Positions 1 to 9,176 of a DNA stretch of 64,000 nt are shown here, in pieces (position 1 is the stretch's first letter; every line of letters starts with the position of its first letter). Under the pieces are notes generated by a model. It was not told where the DNA came from and did not search any database. It worked only from the letters and a program-made list of their open reading frames with translations. A program made the translations under genes and the position numbers. This stretch comes from Bacteroidaceae bacterium (GTDB lineage: Bacteria; Bacteroidota; Bacteroidia; Bacteroidales; Bacteroidaceae), in contig JAFZWM010000002.1 of assembly GCA_017617315.1 (NCBI GenBank), forward strand, positions 57,898 through 121,897. Direction: 5' to 3'.

Positions 1-128
1 TCAGCCTTATCTGTAGTAGCGCGAAGCTTGCGAACAGCGTTACGCATAGTCTTTGCGTAGTATCTGTTGTGAGCGCGACGCTTCTCCTCTTCTCTGATTC
101 TCTTAATTGATGATTTGTGATTTGCCAT
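1..128 (-). CDS. rpsT: 30S ribosomal protein S20, N-terminal part (runs off window start)
   Basis: The reverse complement from 128 opens [18 protein letters not shown] and continues with [17 protein letters not shown], the basic N-terminal helix that is diagnostic of ribosomal protein S20, a primary binder of 16S rRNA in the small subunit. About 42 codons are inside the window; the rest lies to the left. The ATG at 126-128 is 39 nt downstream of tRNA-Glu on the same strand, so the two are probably cotranscribed from the promoter at 260-291. Confidence 0.95.
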   Translation of the reverse strand, partial: MANHKSSIKRIREEEKRRAHNRYYAKTMRNAVRKLRATTDKA

Positions 129-167
129 TTCGACTAATCTTTTACTTGTTGTGAATTGTTATTATTG

Positions 168-239
168 TAGTCCCTAGGAGAGTCGAACTCCTCTTTAGAG
201 AATGAAAATCTCTCGTCCTAACCGATAGACGAAGGGACC
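168..239 (-). tRNA. tRNA-Glu (anticodon TTC)
   Basis: 72-nt cloverleaf on the minus strand. The acceptor stem GGTCCCT pairs with AGGGACT (one G-U at position 1), the T arm is AGGAG/CTCCT around TTCGACT, and the anticodon loop TTTTCAT lies in an AGAGA/TCTCT stem, giving anticodon TTC. The discriminator base is A and no CCA is encoded. A canonical promoter lies 20 nt upstream and rpsT follows. Confidence 0.97.
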
Positions 240-259
240 GTTTATCTTCTTAGCGGTTG

Positions 260-291
260 CAAAGATACGGCGAGTTTTTCAATTATGCAAA
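260..291 (-). promoter_or_regulatory. Bacteroidetes-type promoter for tRNA-Glu/rpsT
   Basis: On the minus strand TTTG (288-291) is followed after 20 nt by TATCTTTG (260-267), matching the -33 TTTG / -7 TAnnTTTG consensus of the Bacteroidetes primary sigma factor. Transcription would start near 254, about 15 nt before the mature tRNA 5' end at 239. Confidence 0.8.
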
Positions 292-361
292 AAAAACTGA
301 AAGAAAATTAGTTTTTGCGCCAAAAAATGCCTAAAAATCCTCTGCTTATGCGCTTTTTTAG

Positions 362-369
362 TAGTTTTG
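362..369 (+). promoter_or_regulatory. Possible -7 element for recO
   Basis: TAGTTTTG matches TAnnTTTG, 18 nt before the recO start chosen here. No convincing -33 TTTG is found at 19-21 nt spacing, so this is a weak call. If it is real, the recO mRNA has only about 10 nt of leader, which also argues against a translation start at 315. Confidence 0.35.
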
Positions 370-386
370 TGCGTAAATTTGGTATC

Positions 387-1112
387 ATGCTGCAAAAAAC
401 AAAGGGAATAGTTCTGCATGTTTTGAAGTACGCCGATGCCTCTCTCATCGTTGATGTATATACCGAGAGATTTGGCAGACTGGCTTTCTCGGTGCGGATG
501 TCAAAGTCGAAAAGAAGTCAGGTCAGGACTTCTCTCTTCCAGCCGCTCGCGCTGCTCGACATGGAGATTGACTACAAGCCAAACCGCCAGCTTCAGCGAG
601 TGCAGAGCATGGCTTCGGAATATCCGTACAGCACAATTCCGTACAATCCGGTTAAGTCTACCATAGCGATGTACCTTTCCGAGGTGCTTTATCGCATTAT
701 CAGGGAGCAGGTTAGCGACGAGCGTCTGTTCTCTTACCTCTATTATTCTCTGCTGTGGCTCGACAGGGCCGACCGTGGCATTGCCAATTTCCATCTTGTG
801 TTCATGATGCATCTTTCGCGATTCTTGGGTATCTATCCCAATCTCGACGATTTCAGCAGCAGCAGTTTTTTCGACATGCGCAACTCGTGCTTCACGCCGA
901 TTCTGCCGGGACATTCGCAGTATCTTATACCGTCCGAGGCATCGAAACTTCCGCTGCTTCTGAGGATGAACTACGATACGATGTATCTGTTTTCATTCAC
1001 TCGCAGTGAAAGAGACCGATGCCTCGAACTGATTAGCGACTATTATCGGCTTCATATTGCTGATTTTGCCGAGATTAAGTCGTATGAGATTCTGAAAGAA
1101 GTCTTTTCTTAG
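387..1112 (+). CDS. recO: DNA repair protein RecO
   Basis: 241 aa. RecO anneals single strands and, with RecR, loads RecA on SSB-coated DNA in the RecF pathway. The N terminus MLQKTKGIVLHVLKYADASL is the family's OB-fold start, followed by TERFGRLAFSVRMSKSK and LFQPLALLDMEI, then the helical C-terminal half. The open frame extends upstream to 315, but those 24 residues do not look like RecO, and a -7-like element lies inside them, so the ATG at 387 is preferred. The gene converges on yqeY, the two stop codons overlapping by a few bases (1109-1112). Confidence 0.92.
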   Translation: MLQKTKGIVLHVLKYADASLIVDVYTERFGRLAFSVRMSKSKRSQVRTSLFQPLALLDMEIDYKPNRQLQRVQSMASEYPYSTIPYNPVKSTIAMYLSEVLYRIIREQVSDERLFSYLYYSLLWLDRADRGIANFHLVFMMHLSRFLGIYPNLDDFSSSSFFDMRNSCFTPILPGHSQYLIPSEASKLPLLLRMNYDTMYLFSFTRSERDRCLELISDYYRLHIADFAEIKSYEILKEVFS

Positions 1113-1558
1113 GCGAGAAGGCTCTTTACAACGGCAGAGATTGCCTTGCCGTCGGCTTTTCCTGCAAGTTTCTTGCTTGCTGTGCCCATAACCTTGCCCA
1201 TGTCTTTTGCAGATGTCGCACCAACTTCGGCAATGATTTCCTTAAGTGCTGCCTCGAGCTCCTCTGGGCTCATCTGCTTTGGCAGATATCCCTCGATAAC
1301 TCTTACCTGTGCAAGCTCTTCTTCTGCCAAATCCTCGCGACCTTTCTCCTTGTAGAGATTGGCCGATTCTGTTCCTTGCTTTGCCAGTTTCTGAAGAATC
1401 TTAAGGGCTGCGTCGTCCTCGAGAGTATCGTTTGCTCCCGGAGCAGTCTTTGCCTCGATGAAGTATTTCTTTATGTTGCGCAAGGTCTCGAGTCTTACCT
1501 TGTCCTTAGCTTTCATTGCTTCTTTGATGTCATTGCTGACCTGATCGAATAGTGCCAT
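1109..1558 (-). CDS. yqeY: GatB/YqeY domain protein
   Basis: 149 aa, the normal length for YqeY-family proteins, which resemble the C-terminal tRNA-binding domain of amidotransferase subunit GatB. The start MALFDQVSNDIKEAMKAKDK, the central IEGYLPKQMS and the terminal KMGKVMGTASKKLAGKADGK-like region (here beginning KDMGKVMG) are typical. The molecular role is not established; an effect on aminoacyl-tRNA metabolism is assumed from the family. It is the last gene of the dcw run, 26 nt after ftsZ, so it is probably cotranscribed with it. Confidence 0.9.
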   Translation of the reverse strand: MALFDQVSNDIKEAMKAKDKVRLETLRNIKKYFIEAKTAPGANDTLEDDAALKILQKLAKQGTESANLYKEKGREDLAEEELAQVRVIEGYLPKQMSPEELEAALKEIIAEVGATSAKDMGKVMGTASKKLAGKADGKAISAVVKSLLA

Positions 1559-1584
1559 AATTGCTGTAATTTTTTATGTTGATT

Positions 1585-2868
1585 TTATAAGAATCTGATT
1601 GTACCGTCGTCGGCAACCGTATCTTCGGTTTCCTGATTGTTGGTTGTTGTAACCGCCTGACGCTGCTTGATGTTGTTAAGCGTCTTTACATCGCGTTTGT
1701 AGGCCGGAGAGTTCTCAACGTCGCTAACGATGTTGTCGTCGTCAAGATCCTCAGGATTGAAGATGAACAACTGATATTCCTTGTTGCATTTCTGACCCAG
1801 ACCATGATAGTACTTGTCGATTGTCTCGCTCATGCGAGTCTCGTCGATGCCTTGTCCGTTGATAGCCTCCTTTGTGCCGAAGCCCGATGCCAGAACGGTG
1901 ATTCTTACCTTGTCGCCAAGGGTAGGGTCGTCAGAAAGTCCCCATTTGCAGACGTAGTCGTTTTCAAGGTTGTCCATGAACTCTCGAACCTCGTCCATCT
2001 CGTCGGTGCGCAGGCCTGTGGCATCATCGCCGCTGCTGGCCAGATTGAGCAGGATGCGCTGTGCCTTCCAAATCTCGTTATCGTTGAGGAGCGGTGACTT
2101 CAGAGCCTCGTTTATTGCCTTGATGATTCGGTTGTCGCCCGAAGCCTCGCCGGTACTCATCAGAGCCACACCGCCGTCTTTGAGGATGGTGCACACATCG
2201 TTGAAATCGAGGTTTATTATGCCGTGCATGTTTATGATGTCGGCAATGCTCTTTGCTGCAGTGGTGAGCACATTGTTGGCATACAGAAAGCCGTTGTTGA
2301 GTGTTACGCCCGGATAGACTTTGCTGATTCGCTCGTTGTTTATGATGAGCAGAGCGTCAACGTATTTGCTGAGTTCCTCAACGCCGTCGATGGCCTGCTT
2401 TATCTTTCTCTTTCCTTCCCACATAAACGGGATGGTAACGATGCCCACGGTAAGGATGTCTTTTGCCTTTGCTGCCTTGGCTATGACTGGCGCAGCACCT
2501 GTTCCAGTTCCGCCACCCATGCCGGCTGTGATGAACACCATTCGTGTGCCGTCGCTCAGCATCTTGTTTATGTCTTCCATGGTTGCCTCTGCCTCGGCGC
2601 GACCCTTGTCTGGGTTGTTTCCAGCTCCAAGACCTTCGACACCGAGCTGCAGCTTGCGGGTGATAGGCGAGTCGTCGAGTGCTTTCTTATCGGTGTTGCA
2701 AACCACGAACGAAACGTCGTTTATTCCCGTTTCATACATCTGCTTTATGGCGTTACCGCCACCGCCGCCAACGCCAATAACCTTGATTATCGGAGCATCT
2801 TCGGGATGATCGAGGACGAATGAATTCATAAATTCATCGTCGTTTATGTTGAAATCTATATTTGGCAT
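1585..2868 (-). CDS. ftsZ: Cell division GTPase FtsZ
   Basis: 427 aa, tubulin-like GTPase that forms the cytokinetic Z ring. The nucleotide-binding GGGGGNA lies at residues 34-40, the tubulin signature GMGGGTGTG at 116-124, and the polymerising core ends near residue 330. A roughly 90-residue variable linker leads to a conserved tail ending DDGTIRFL, the type of tip that binds FtsA. The N terminus has about 25 extra acidic residues before the core, common in Bacteroidales. It sits 18 nt downstream of ftsA. Confidence 0.98.
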   Translation of the reverse strand: MPNIDFNINDDEFMNSFVLDHPEDAPIIKVIGVGGGGGNAIKQMYETGINDVSFVVCNTDKKALDDSPITRKLQLGVEGLGAGNNPDKGRAEAEATMEDINKMLSDGTRMVFITAGMGGGTGTGAAPVIAKAAKAKDILTVGIVTIPFMWEGKRKIKQAIDGVEELSKYVDALLIINNERISKVYPGVTLNNGFLYANNVLTTAAKSIADIINMHGIINLDFNDVCTILKDGGVALMSTGEASGDNRIIKAINEALKSPLLNDNEIWKAQRILLNLASSGDDATGLRTDEMDEVREFMDNLENDYVCKWGLSDDPTLGDKVRITVLASGFGTKEAINGQGIDETRMSETIDKYYHGLGQKCNKEYQLFIFNPEDLDDDNIVSDVENSPAYKRDVKTLNNIKQRQAVTTTNNQETEDTVADDGTIRFL

Positions 2869-2886
2869 AATTGGTTAAATCAAATG

Positions 2887-4545
2887 TTAATTATTAGGTT
2901 CATCTACCTCTTCGGTAACGACGTCGGTTAGAGTTTGGATGCCTTTTTTCAGTTTGTCAAAGAATGGATTGCCGTTCTTCTTCTTTGGTGCAGTATGCTT
3001 AGGCTCTTCTGGTTCGGCAGCCTTTGGCTTGTAAACTGGTTCCGGCTTAGGTTCAGGTTGAGGCTCTGGCGTTGGAGTTTCGGCGAAACTTACGACCTCT
3101 ACTTTCTCTTCGCGAACCGGTTCTGGCTGAATATAGCGTTCGTGTTCTTTCGGAATTACTGGCTCTGCAACGTGCTTTGACTCTTCGAATACTGGCTTTT
3201 GCTTGATAATCAGGTCGTCTGTCAAATCTTTAGGCTCGTTGTACACAGGCTCCGGTTCTGGCTGAGGCTCTGGTTCGGGTTCTGGAACGAACGGCTGTAT
3301 GTTCTCCGGATATGGCTGAGTATCAGGCTTCGGCTCTTTTCCGTCGAACATATTGTCCATGTCGCCTGCCTTTACCATGGCGTTGCAGTTCTCGGTGGTC
3401 TTCTTTGCCGCGAGAAGCGCGAGTGCCGGAAGATAGACGAAGTCTTCGCACTTGTCGAAATCCTCGCTTATAGAGCTTATGTTGATGAAGTTCTGCTGTG
3501 CGTTTCTGATTTTTACGTTGTAGATGTTCTTCTGAATGGCTGTCTCGAGGGCCTTCAGAGCCGAACCTCTACCAGTTATGATGATTCCGCCGAGCAGTTC
3601 GTTGATGCTGAAGCCCGACAGTTCAATCTGATGTGTTACGTTTAGCAGAATCTCCTTGATGCGTGCCTCTACCACCGGCTGAAGCTCGCTTGCCTTGTAT
3701 TCGATATCGTTGATGATGAACAGTTTGTCGTTCTCTTGCTCGTTCTCGTCGGTTTGTGCAAGAGCCTGTTCGCACTTGAATGCCTCTGACCAGTCGTAGT
3801 CAATCTGCATTCCGTTGTCGAAATCCTTGTTTATGGTGTTGCTTCCGAGTGGAATTACTGCCAGGTGGCGAAGGATGTTGTTGCGGTAGATGCTCACCGT
3901 TGTTGTCTCGGCACCGAAGTCGATGAGGATACATCCCGAACGCTTCTCGTCCTCGGTAATGAGGTTTTCGCCAAGCACCAGCGGAATGAGTCGGGTGTCG
4001 GCAATGCTTACGTTGGCATCCTTAAAGCTGCTCCACACCCTGTCTCTTAGGCGCGGATTGGCAATTACGTTTATATATTCGCATCTGATGCTCTTTCCTT
4101 CTGTTCCGACAGGGTCGGTTGTTTGGTCGGAGCCGATTTTGTATTCTTGGCTTATTACGTTAAAGACTTCAGCGTTTGGGTAAGTTACGTTCTCGCTTTC
4201 GTTCTGCATCGACTTTACTATTTTGCGGTCGATTTTGGTTGAGCTTACGAAAACTTTGCTTACTGTGTTTTTCACCGAGCGTATAGACTGGCCTCCAATG
4301 CCAACATATACCTTTGATATTTTTCCAAGGTCTCTAAAGGCAAGTTGCTTGTCAAGTTTGGTCTTGATAGATCTGATGCAGTTGGCTGTTTTGTCTATAT
4401 TTGAAACAACACCTTTTCTTATGCAGCCGTTGCTCTGTTCGGTTGCATAAGCCAACACCTTTACACCGTCGGGTTCCTTTCGTCCTACAATGCCGACTAT
4501 CTGTGATGTTCCCAGTGTTATTGCAGCTATAAAATCTTTTGCCAT
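2887..4545 (-). CDS. ftsA: Cell division protein FtsA with long Pro/Glu-rich extension
   Basis: 552 aa, well above the roughly 420 aa of enterobacterial FtsA. Residues 1-385 form the actin-like ATPase fold (MAKDFIAAITLGTSQIVGIVG at the start; CILIDFGAETTTVSIY as phosphate loop 2; GGIIITGRGSALK near 320). FtsA tethers FtsZ to the membrane. Residues about 400-520 are a low-complexity PEPEPEPQPEPEP-type linker, and the end NPFFDKLKKGIQTL resembles the family's amphipathic membrane-targeting helix, here moved far from the core. The gene is 5 nt after ftsQ. Confidence 0.96.
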   Translation of the reverse strand: MAKDFIAAITLGTSQIVGIVGRKEPDGVKVLAYATEQSNGCIRKGVVSNIDKTANCIRSIKTKLDKQLAFRDLGKISKVYVGIGGQSIRSVKNTVSKVFVSSTKIDRKIVKSMQNESENVTYPNAEVFNVISQEYKIGSDQTTDPVGTEGKSIRCEYINVIANPRLRDRVWSSFKDANVSIADTRLIPLVLGENLITEDEKRSGCILIDFGAETTTVSIYRNNILRHLAVIPLGSNTINKDFDNGMQIDYDWSEAFKCEQALAQTDENEQENDKLFIINDIEYKASELQPVVEARIKEILLNVTHQIELSGFSINELLGGIIITGRGSALKALETAIQKNIYNVKIRNAQQNFINISSISEDFDKCEDFVYLPALALLAAKKTTENCNAMVKAGDMDNMFDGKEPKPDTQPYPENIQPFVPEPEPEPQPEPEPVYNEPKDLTDDLIIKQKPVFEESKHVAEPVIPKEHERYIQPEPVREEKVEVVSFAETPTPEPQPEPKPEPVYKPKAAEPEEPKHTAPKKKNGNPFFDKLKKGIQTLTDVVTEEVDEPNN

Positions 4546-4550
4546 ATATG

Positions 4551-5297
4551 TTATTCTTTATTTGTACAAATTATTTGGTTGTCAAATTCAAGGTTTATCA
4601 TCGAGTATCTGTCCCATCCAACCTTGCCGAGTATCTTTTTGTAGAACTGTTTGAGTCGCGTCAGTTTCTCTTCCAGGTTCTCGCCCTTGCCAAGAAGAAC
4701 GATGTGGTCGCCCACTCGTGGAATCAACTGAATCTCGCGGCTGGCTGTAACGTTTATCTGCTCAATCTGGCAGTCCCAGAAGTTGTCTTCCTGAATTATG
4801 TTTGCCAGTTCGAGAATCTCCTTCTTTGCGAGCTTGCGGTCGATGTTGCCCGTGGCTATCACGATGTTTGCCGGATGCCCTTTGCTCGAGAGAACGAAGC
4901 CGTTGTGGTCGAGATAGTAGTCTTCGCCGTTGCTCGACATTATTCTTACTATCGGCTTCTTCTGCGTTGCCTCGATTATAACCTTTCCGTTTGGCGTCTT
5001 GTAGCAGTTTGCCGTGTTGATGTAAGGCTGTCGTAGCAGTACGGCTTCTATCGCCTTGCAGTCTATTCGGCTGATTCTCTCACCCTGCGGATACATCTTT
5101 GCCGACTTCAGCAGCGTCTTCACGTTCGATGACGTTATGTAGTCGAGCTGCGCGCTGTCCTTGACTGTGATCTCAATTTGCGAGCAGACGGTTATCTTGC
5201 TTTGGTCGTCGGTTTTGAACAGGGCATAAACCAGATATGTTATCAGCGCAACCAGAAGCAGAACTTGCAGAATGATTTTCAGCTTCTTATTCCACAT
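4551..5297 (-). CDS. ftsQ: Cell division protein FtsQ
   Basis: 248 aa bitopic protein. It has a short cytoplasmic MWNKKLK segment, one transmembrane helix at about residues 8-27, and then a periplasmic POTRA-like/FtsQ domain (ITSSNVKTLLKSAKMYPQGE, followed by RQPYINTANCYKTPNGKVII). FtsQ links the FtsA/FtsZ ring to FtsL and the septal synthase. Sequence conservation in this family is low; the assignment rests on topology, the motif of the POTRA region and its position between murC and ftsA. Confidence 0.9.
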   Translation of the reverse strand: MWNKKLKIILQVLLLVALITYLVYALFKTDDQSKITVCSQIEITVKDSAQLDYITSSNVKTLLKSAKMYPQGERISRIDCKAIEAVLLRQPYINTANCYKTPNGKVIIEATQKKPIVRIMSSNGEDYYLDHNGFVLSSKGHPANIVIATGNIDRKLAKKEILELANIIQEDNFWDCQIEQINVTASREIQLIPRVGDHIVLLGKGENLEEKLTRLKQFYKKILGKVGWDRYSMINLEFDNQIICTNKE

Positions 5298-5306
5298 CTT
5301 GGGCTG

Positions 5307-6683
5307 TTATCTTTTTGACAGAATCTCTGTTATCTCAGGAACAAGGTTCTCGATGTCGCCTGCGCCGAGCGAGATGAGCACGTCGAACTCGTTGTTCTTG
5401 ATGATGTCGATAATCTCATCCCTGTGGCACATGCGCTTCTTTATTCCCGGACGCAGGTTGTTGTATATCAGCTCGCTTGTAACGCCTGGAATTGGCTGCT
5501 CGCGTGCCGGATAGATGTCAACCAGGATAACCTCGTCGAGAAGCGACAGACTACTTGCGAAATCCTTGTAGAAATCGCGTGTGCGTGTGTACAGATGTGG
5601 CTGGAACAAGGCCGTAACCTTGCGGTCCTTGTACAGTTCCTTTATAGAGAGTGCGCTCTGCTTAATCTCGGCAGGGTGGTGCGCATAGTCGCTTAGGAAT
5701 ACAATCTTGTCGTTCTTTATCTTGAAGTCGAAACGGCGGTCAACGCCTCCGAACGACAGCATTCCGGCCTTTATTTCCTCGTTTGACACTCCGCTCATCT
5801 GAGCCAGAGCCATCGCAGCGATTCCGTTCTCGATGTTGATGCTCACCGGAACGCCAAGCTGAATGTCCTTGATGTTGCCGAATGGCGAAACGAAATCGAA
5901 GAAAATCTCGCCGTTGCCGATTCGGATGTTCTCGGCATGGAAGTCGCCCTCGTCGCGGCTGTATTCGTATAGTTTCACGCCATCCAGCAAAGCCGGCTTC
6001 ATCTCAAGCCCCTTGTGAAGGATGAGTGCACCGCCTGGCTGAATGAGCGATGTATATTTGCTGAAACTCTCGAGATAAGCGTTCTTTGTTCCGTAGATGT
6101 CCAGATGGTCTGGGTCGGTTGCCGTGATTACGCTTATGAACGGAGTGAGGTGATGGAACGAGCGGTCGAACTCATCGGCCTCGATAACGACATATTCGCT
6201 CTTGTCTGAGAGAATGTAGTTTGTCTTGTAGTTCTTTGAAATTCCGCCCAGGAAGGCGTTGCAGTCAACCTTGCTCTGGTGCAGCAAGTGTGCAGCCATG
6301 GTCGATGTCGTTGTTTTTCCGTGAGTTCCGGCAACGCACAGACCTTTGTACGCTCTTGTAAGTGCTCCCAGAACCTGAGCGCGCTTCTCGATGTCGAAGC
6401 CGTTCTGCTCGAAGAATACAAGTTCCTTGTGGTCGCTCGGAATGGCTGGAGTGTAGACAACGAGTGTTGTGTCCTTGTCCTTGCAGCACTCCGGAATCAG
6501 AGTCTCGTCTTCCTCGTAGTGGATTTCTGCTCCCTCTTTCTTCAACTCTTCGGTAAGGCTGCTAGGAGTCTTGTCATATCCGGCAACGAAGATGCCTTTT
6601 GACAGAAAATATCGGGCGATGGCACTCATTCCAATGCCGCCGATACCTACAAAATATACTGATTTTATGTCGTTTATATTCAT
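5307..6683 (-). CDS. murC: UDP-N-acetylmuramate--L-alanine ligase MurC
   Basis: 458 aa cytoplasmic Mur ligase that adds L-Ala to UDP-MurNAc with ATP. The N-terminal Rossmann motif YFVGIGGIGMSAIARY, the P-loop AGTHGKTTT (about residues 118-126), the central domain EADEFDRSF and TDPDHLDIY, and the C-terminal LFQPHLYTRTRDF are all classical MurC features. Length is normal. It is 8 nt after murG and 9 nt before ftsQ. Confidence 0.98.
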   Translation of the reverse strand: MNINDIKSVYFVGIGGIGMSAIARYFLSKGIFVAGYDKTPSSLTEELKKEGAEIHYEEDETLIPECCKDKDTTLVVYTPAIPSDHKELVFFEQNGFDIEKRAQVLGALTRAYKGLCVAGTHGKTTTSTMAAHLLHQSKVDCNAFLGGISKNYKTNYILSDKSEYVVIEADEFDRSFHHLTPFISVITATDPDHLDIYGTKNAYLESFSKYTSLIQPGGALILHKGLEMKPALLDGVKLYEYSRDEGDFHAENIRIGNGEIFFDFVSPFGNIKDIQLGVPVSINIENGIAAMALAQMSGVSNEEIKAGMLSFGGVDRRFDFKIKNDKIVFLSDYAHHPAEIKQSALSIKELYKDRKVTALFQPHLYTRTRDFYKDFASSLSLLDEVILVDIYPAREQPIPGVTSELIYNNLRPGIKKRMCHRDEIIDIIKNNEFDVLISLGAGDIENLVPEITEILSKR

Positions 6684-6691
6684 TTCTTTCT

Positions 6692-7822
6692 TTATTTGTT
6701 AGAGTAGGCTGTTGCCAGCTTGAAAACTTCGTTTGCAATTACGTTAGCCGAGTCTCTCAGAGCCAGTTTGGCTATGTTCTTGCTCAGCGATGCCAGTTTG
6801 TCAGAGTCGTTGACGGTCTTTATGGCAAGAGCCAGAAGCGTGTCTTTTGCTTCGGCATCTTTCACGAACAGAGCCGCGTCGTTGTTTACCAGAGCCATGG
6901 CGTTCTTTGTCTGATGGTCTTCGGCCACGTTTGGCGAAGGAACGAGAATCACCGGCTTCTCGAGCAGGCAGAATTCAGATATCGAGCCAGCTCCAGCTCT
7001 CGAAATTACGAGGTCGGCTGCCGAGTAGGCATCTTCCATCTTCGAGATGAAGTCTGTTACGAACAGATTTTCGGGCTTTCCTTTTGTGTCGAGTTCTTTC
7101 ATAATCTGGGCGTTGTAGAATTTACCTGTCTGCCAGATGAACTGGATGTTGTCTTTAACGGCTTCAATTTCTGGAAGATGATTAAGAATGCTCTCGTTTA
7201 CGGTTCGTGCTCCGAGACTTCCGCCTACGATGAGAACCGTCTTCTTGTCTGCCGACAATCCGAAGGTCTTTATTGCCTCTTCCTTCGGCTTCTGGTTGTT
7301 CAGCAGTCCCTGACGTACCGGGTTTCCGGTAAGCATAATCTTCTCGGCAGGGAAGAAGCGTTCCATGTTGTTGTATGCCACGCAAACCTTGCTTGCCTTC
7401 TTTGCCAGCGACTTGTTTGTTACGCCGGCATATGAGTTCTGCTCCTGAATAAGGCATGGGATGCCCATAGAGTAGGCTGCGTTTAGGGTTGGTGCAGAGG
7501 CATATCCGCCCACGCCCACGGCCACCTGAGGCTTGAAGTCTCTGATGATGTTCTTTACCATGTTTTTGCTCTTGAAGAAATCCATCATGACACCGATGTT
7601 CTTCGGGCTCCATAGTGGTCTGATAAGGCCTCTTACAGGTAAGCCTTTTATTTCGTATCCGGCTGCAGGCACTCGTTGCATTTCCATTCTGCCTTCGGCT
7701 CCAACGAAAAGAATTTTAGTATTAGGGTGCTGTTCTTTTATAGCGTTGGCGATAGAAACGGCTGGGAAAATGTGTCCGCCAGTGCCTCCACCGCTTATGA
7801 TAACTCTTAGTTCGGATTCCAT
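6692..7822 (-). CDS. murG: UDP-GlcNAc:lipid I GlcNAc transferase MurG
   Basis: 376 aa GT28 glycosyltransferase that turns lipid I into lipid II at the inner face of the membrane. It shows the G-loop VIISGGGTGGHIFPAVSIA at the N terminus, VGVGGYASAPTLNAA, a donor-binding GGSLGARTVNES and SRAGAGSISEFCLLEKP. The open frame can be read from 7861, but the first 13 residues are hydrophobic and AT-rich, so the ATG at 7820-7822 (MESELRVII) fits the family start better. The gap to ftsW (75 nt) is the largest within the cluster. Confidence 0.97.
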   Translation of the reverse strand: MESELRVIISGGGTGGHIFPAVSIANAIKEQHPNTKILFVGAEGRMEMQRVPAAGYEIKGLPVRGLIRPLWSPKNIGVMMDFFKSKNMVKNIIRDFKPQVAVGVGGYASAPTLNAAYSMGIPCLIQEQNSYAGVTNKSLAKKASKVCVAYNNMERFFPAEKIMLTGNPVRQGLLNNQKPKEEAIKTFGLSADKKTVLIVGGSLGARTVNESILNHLPEIEAVKDNIQFIWQTGKFYNAQIMKELDTKGKPENLFVTDFISKMEDAYSAADLVISRAGAGSISEFCLLEKPVILVPSPNVAEDHQTKNAMALVNNDAALFVKDAEAKDTLLALAIKTVNDSDKLASLSKNIAKLALRDSANVIANEVFKLATAYSNK

Positions 7823-7897
7823 AAAAAAATATATTTTTTGCAAAAATAAAAATAAAAACAATATATAAGGTGCATCAGTACAATTTATTGGAAAATT

Positions 7898-9157
7898 TTA
7901 CTCAATATTGTCTTCATCGTCATAATCCGTTGTTTCGATGGCCGCTTCTTTCGGCAATGCACTCTGCTGATAATCTTCTTTTTCCGTAACGTAGCGGCTT
8001 ATGCTCAGAATTATTCCGATGTATATTCCGCTGATGATTATTGACGAACCGCCTCGGCTCACGAAGGGCAGCGGCTGTCCGGTAACGGGAATGATGGAGA
8101 CGGCTACCGCCATGTTGGTTATTGCCTGAATGGAGATGATTAGCGCGATTCCGATGAGCGTGAACATTGGGAAGACCGTTTTGCACCTCGAGGCTATCTG
8201 TCCGATTTTTATCACGAGCACGATGTACATGAACATCACGAGCCCGGCTCCGAGAAGTCCTGTCTCCTCGATGATGATGGCAAAGATGAAGTCGGACGAT
8301 GCCTGCGACAGAAAGTCGCGCTCGCTCGAGTTACCCGGCATCTTTCCAACGCCGTGGCTCGATGCTATGGCTATGTTGGCATGTGCAATCTGCGCATCCT
8401 TGTCGAGGTCGAAACTGTCGGCTGGAACGCGCTCCGAGCCGAAGTTCTTCAGACGGTTCTGCCATGTTATTGCTCGGTGCGTTGCCGGAACGAATGTCGA
8501 GACAATCTTGAACAACTGAGGCGGAGTGTATCTGAGCACCACGAACGTTGTGCTGCAAAATACGGCAATGATAATCAGAATCTTCCGTGCGTATCGCGCC
8601 TTCATCTTTCCGATGAAAAGCATGCACAGAACCGTAACGAGCAGCAGCATCGATGTCGAGAAGTTCTCGCTCAGGATGAGCAGGAAAACCGGTGCGGTTA
8701 CGCCAAGGGCAATGTTCACGGTCTTGTCGGTTAGCTTGCCGTCGGCGCTGTCTCTTCCCTTCGAAATGATGTTGGCAATGAGCAGTATGATGCTCAGCTT
8801 CGCTACTTCGGAAGGCTGAAACTGAAAGCCGAGAAGGCTAATCCATCGGGTTGAGCCGTTTGTCTCTTGTCCTATGAATTTTGTAAGGATAAGAAGGACT
8901 AGTGACACAAGGTATCCCAATGCTCCAACAAGGCGGAAATACTTGAACGACATGCGATGAACAATCCAGGCCATAAGAATACCGCCGAAGAGCAAGATTG
9001 AGTGCTTGGTTATGGGAGCCCACAAGTCGTTGCTCTTGAATGTGAGTCGGCTGTCGGCACTGAACACTTCGATGAGCGAAACGGTGCAGAGAAACAGATA
9101 CACAATCCAGATAATCTTGTCTCCTTTGAGTATGTCTTTTAAACTGAAAATATTCAT
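7898..9157 (-). CDS. ftsW: SEDS peptidoglycan glycosyltransferase FtsW
   Basis: 419 aa polytopic membrane protein with about ten hydrophobic helices. SEDS proteins polymerise lipid II at the septum together with the class B PBP. Visible motifs are SLLGFQFQPSEVAKLS, ARRI-type loop KMKARYARKI, IAIASSHGVGKMPG and the signature PVTGQPLPFVSRGGSS near the C terminus. A short acidic tail (DYDDEDNIE) follows the last helix. Position between murD and murG argues for FtsW rather than RodA. Confidence 0.95.
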   Translation of the reverse strand: MNIFSLKDILKGDKIIWIVYLFLCTVSLIEVFSADSRLTFKSNDLWAPITKHSILLFGGILMAWIVHRMSFKYFRLVGALGYLVSLVLLILTKFIGQETNGSTRWISLLGFQFQPSEVAKLSIILLIANIISKGRDSADGKLTDKTVNIALGVTAPVFLLILSENFSTSMLLLVTVLCMLFIGKMKARYARKILIIIAVFCSTTFVVLRYTPPQLFKIVSTFVPATHRAITWQNRLKNFGSERVPADSFDLDKDAQIAHANIAIASSHGVGKMPGNSSERDFLSQASSDFIFAIIIEETGLLGAGLVMFMYIVLVIKIGQIASRCKTVFPMFTLIGIALIISIQAITNMAVAVSIIPVTGQPLPFVSRGGSSIIISGIYIGIILSISRYVTEKEDYQQSALPKEAAIETTDYDDEDNIE

Positions 9158-9176
9158 CTGTCGAAAAAAGTTTTGT

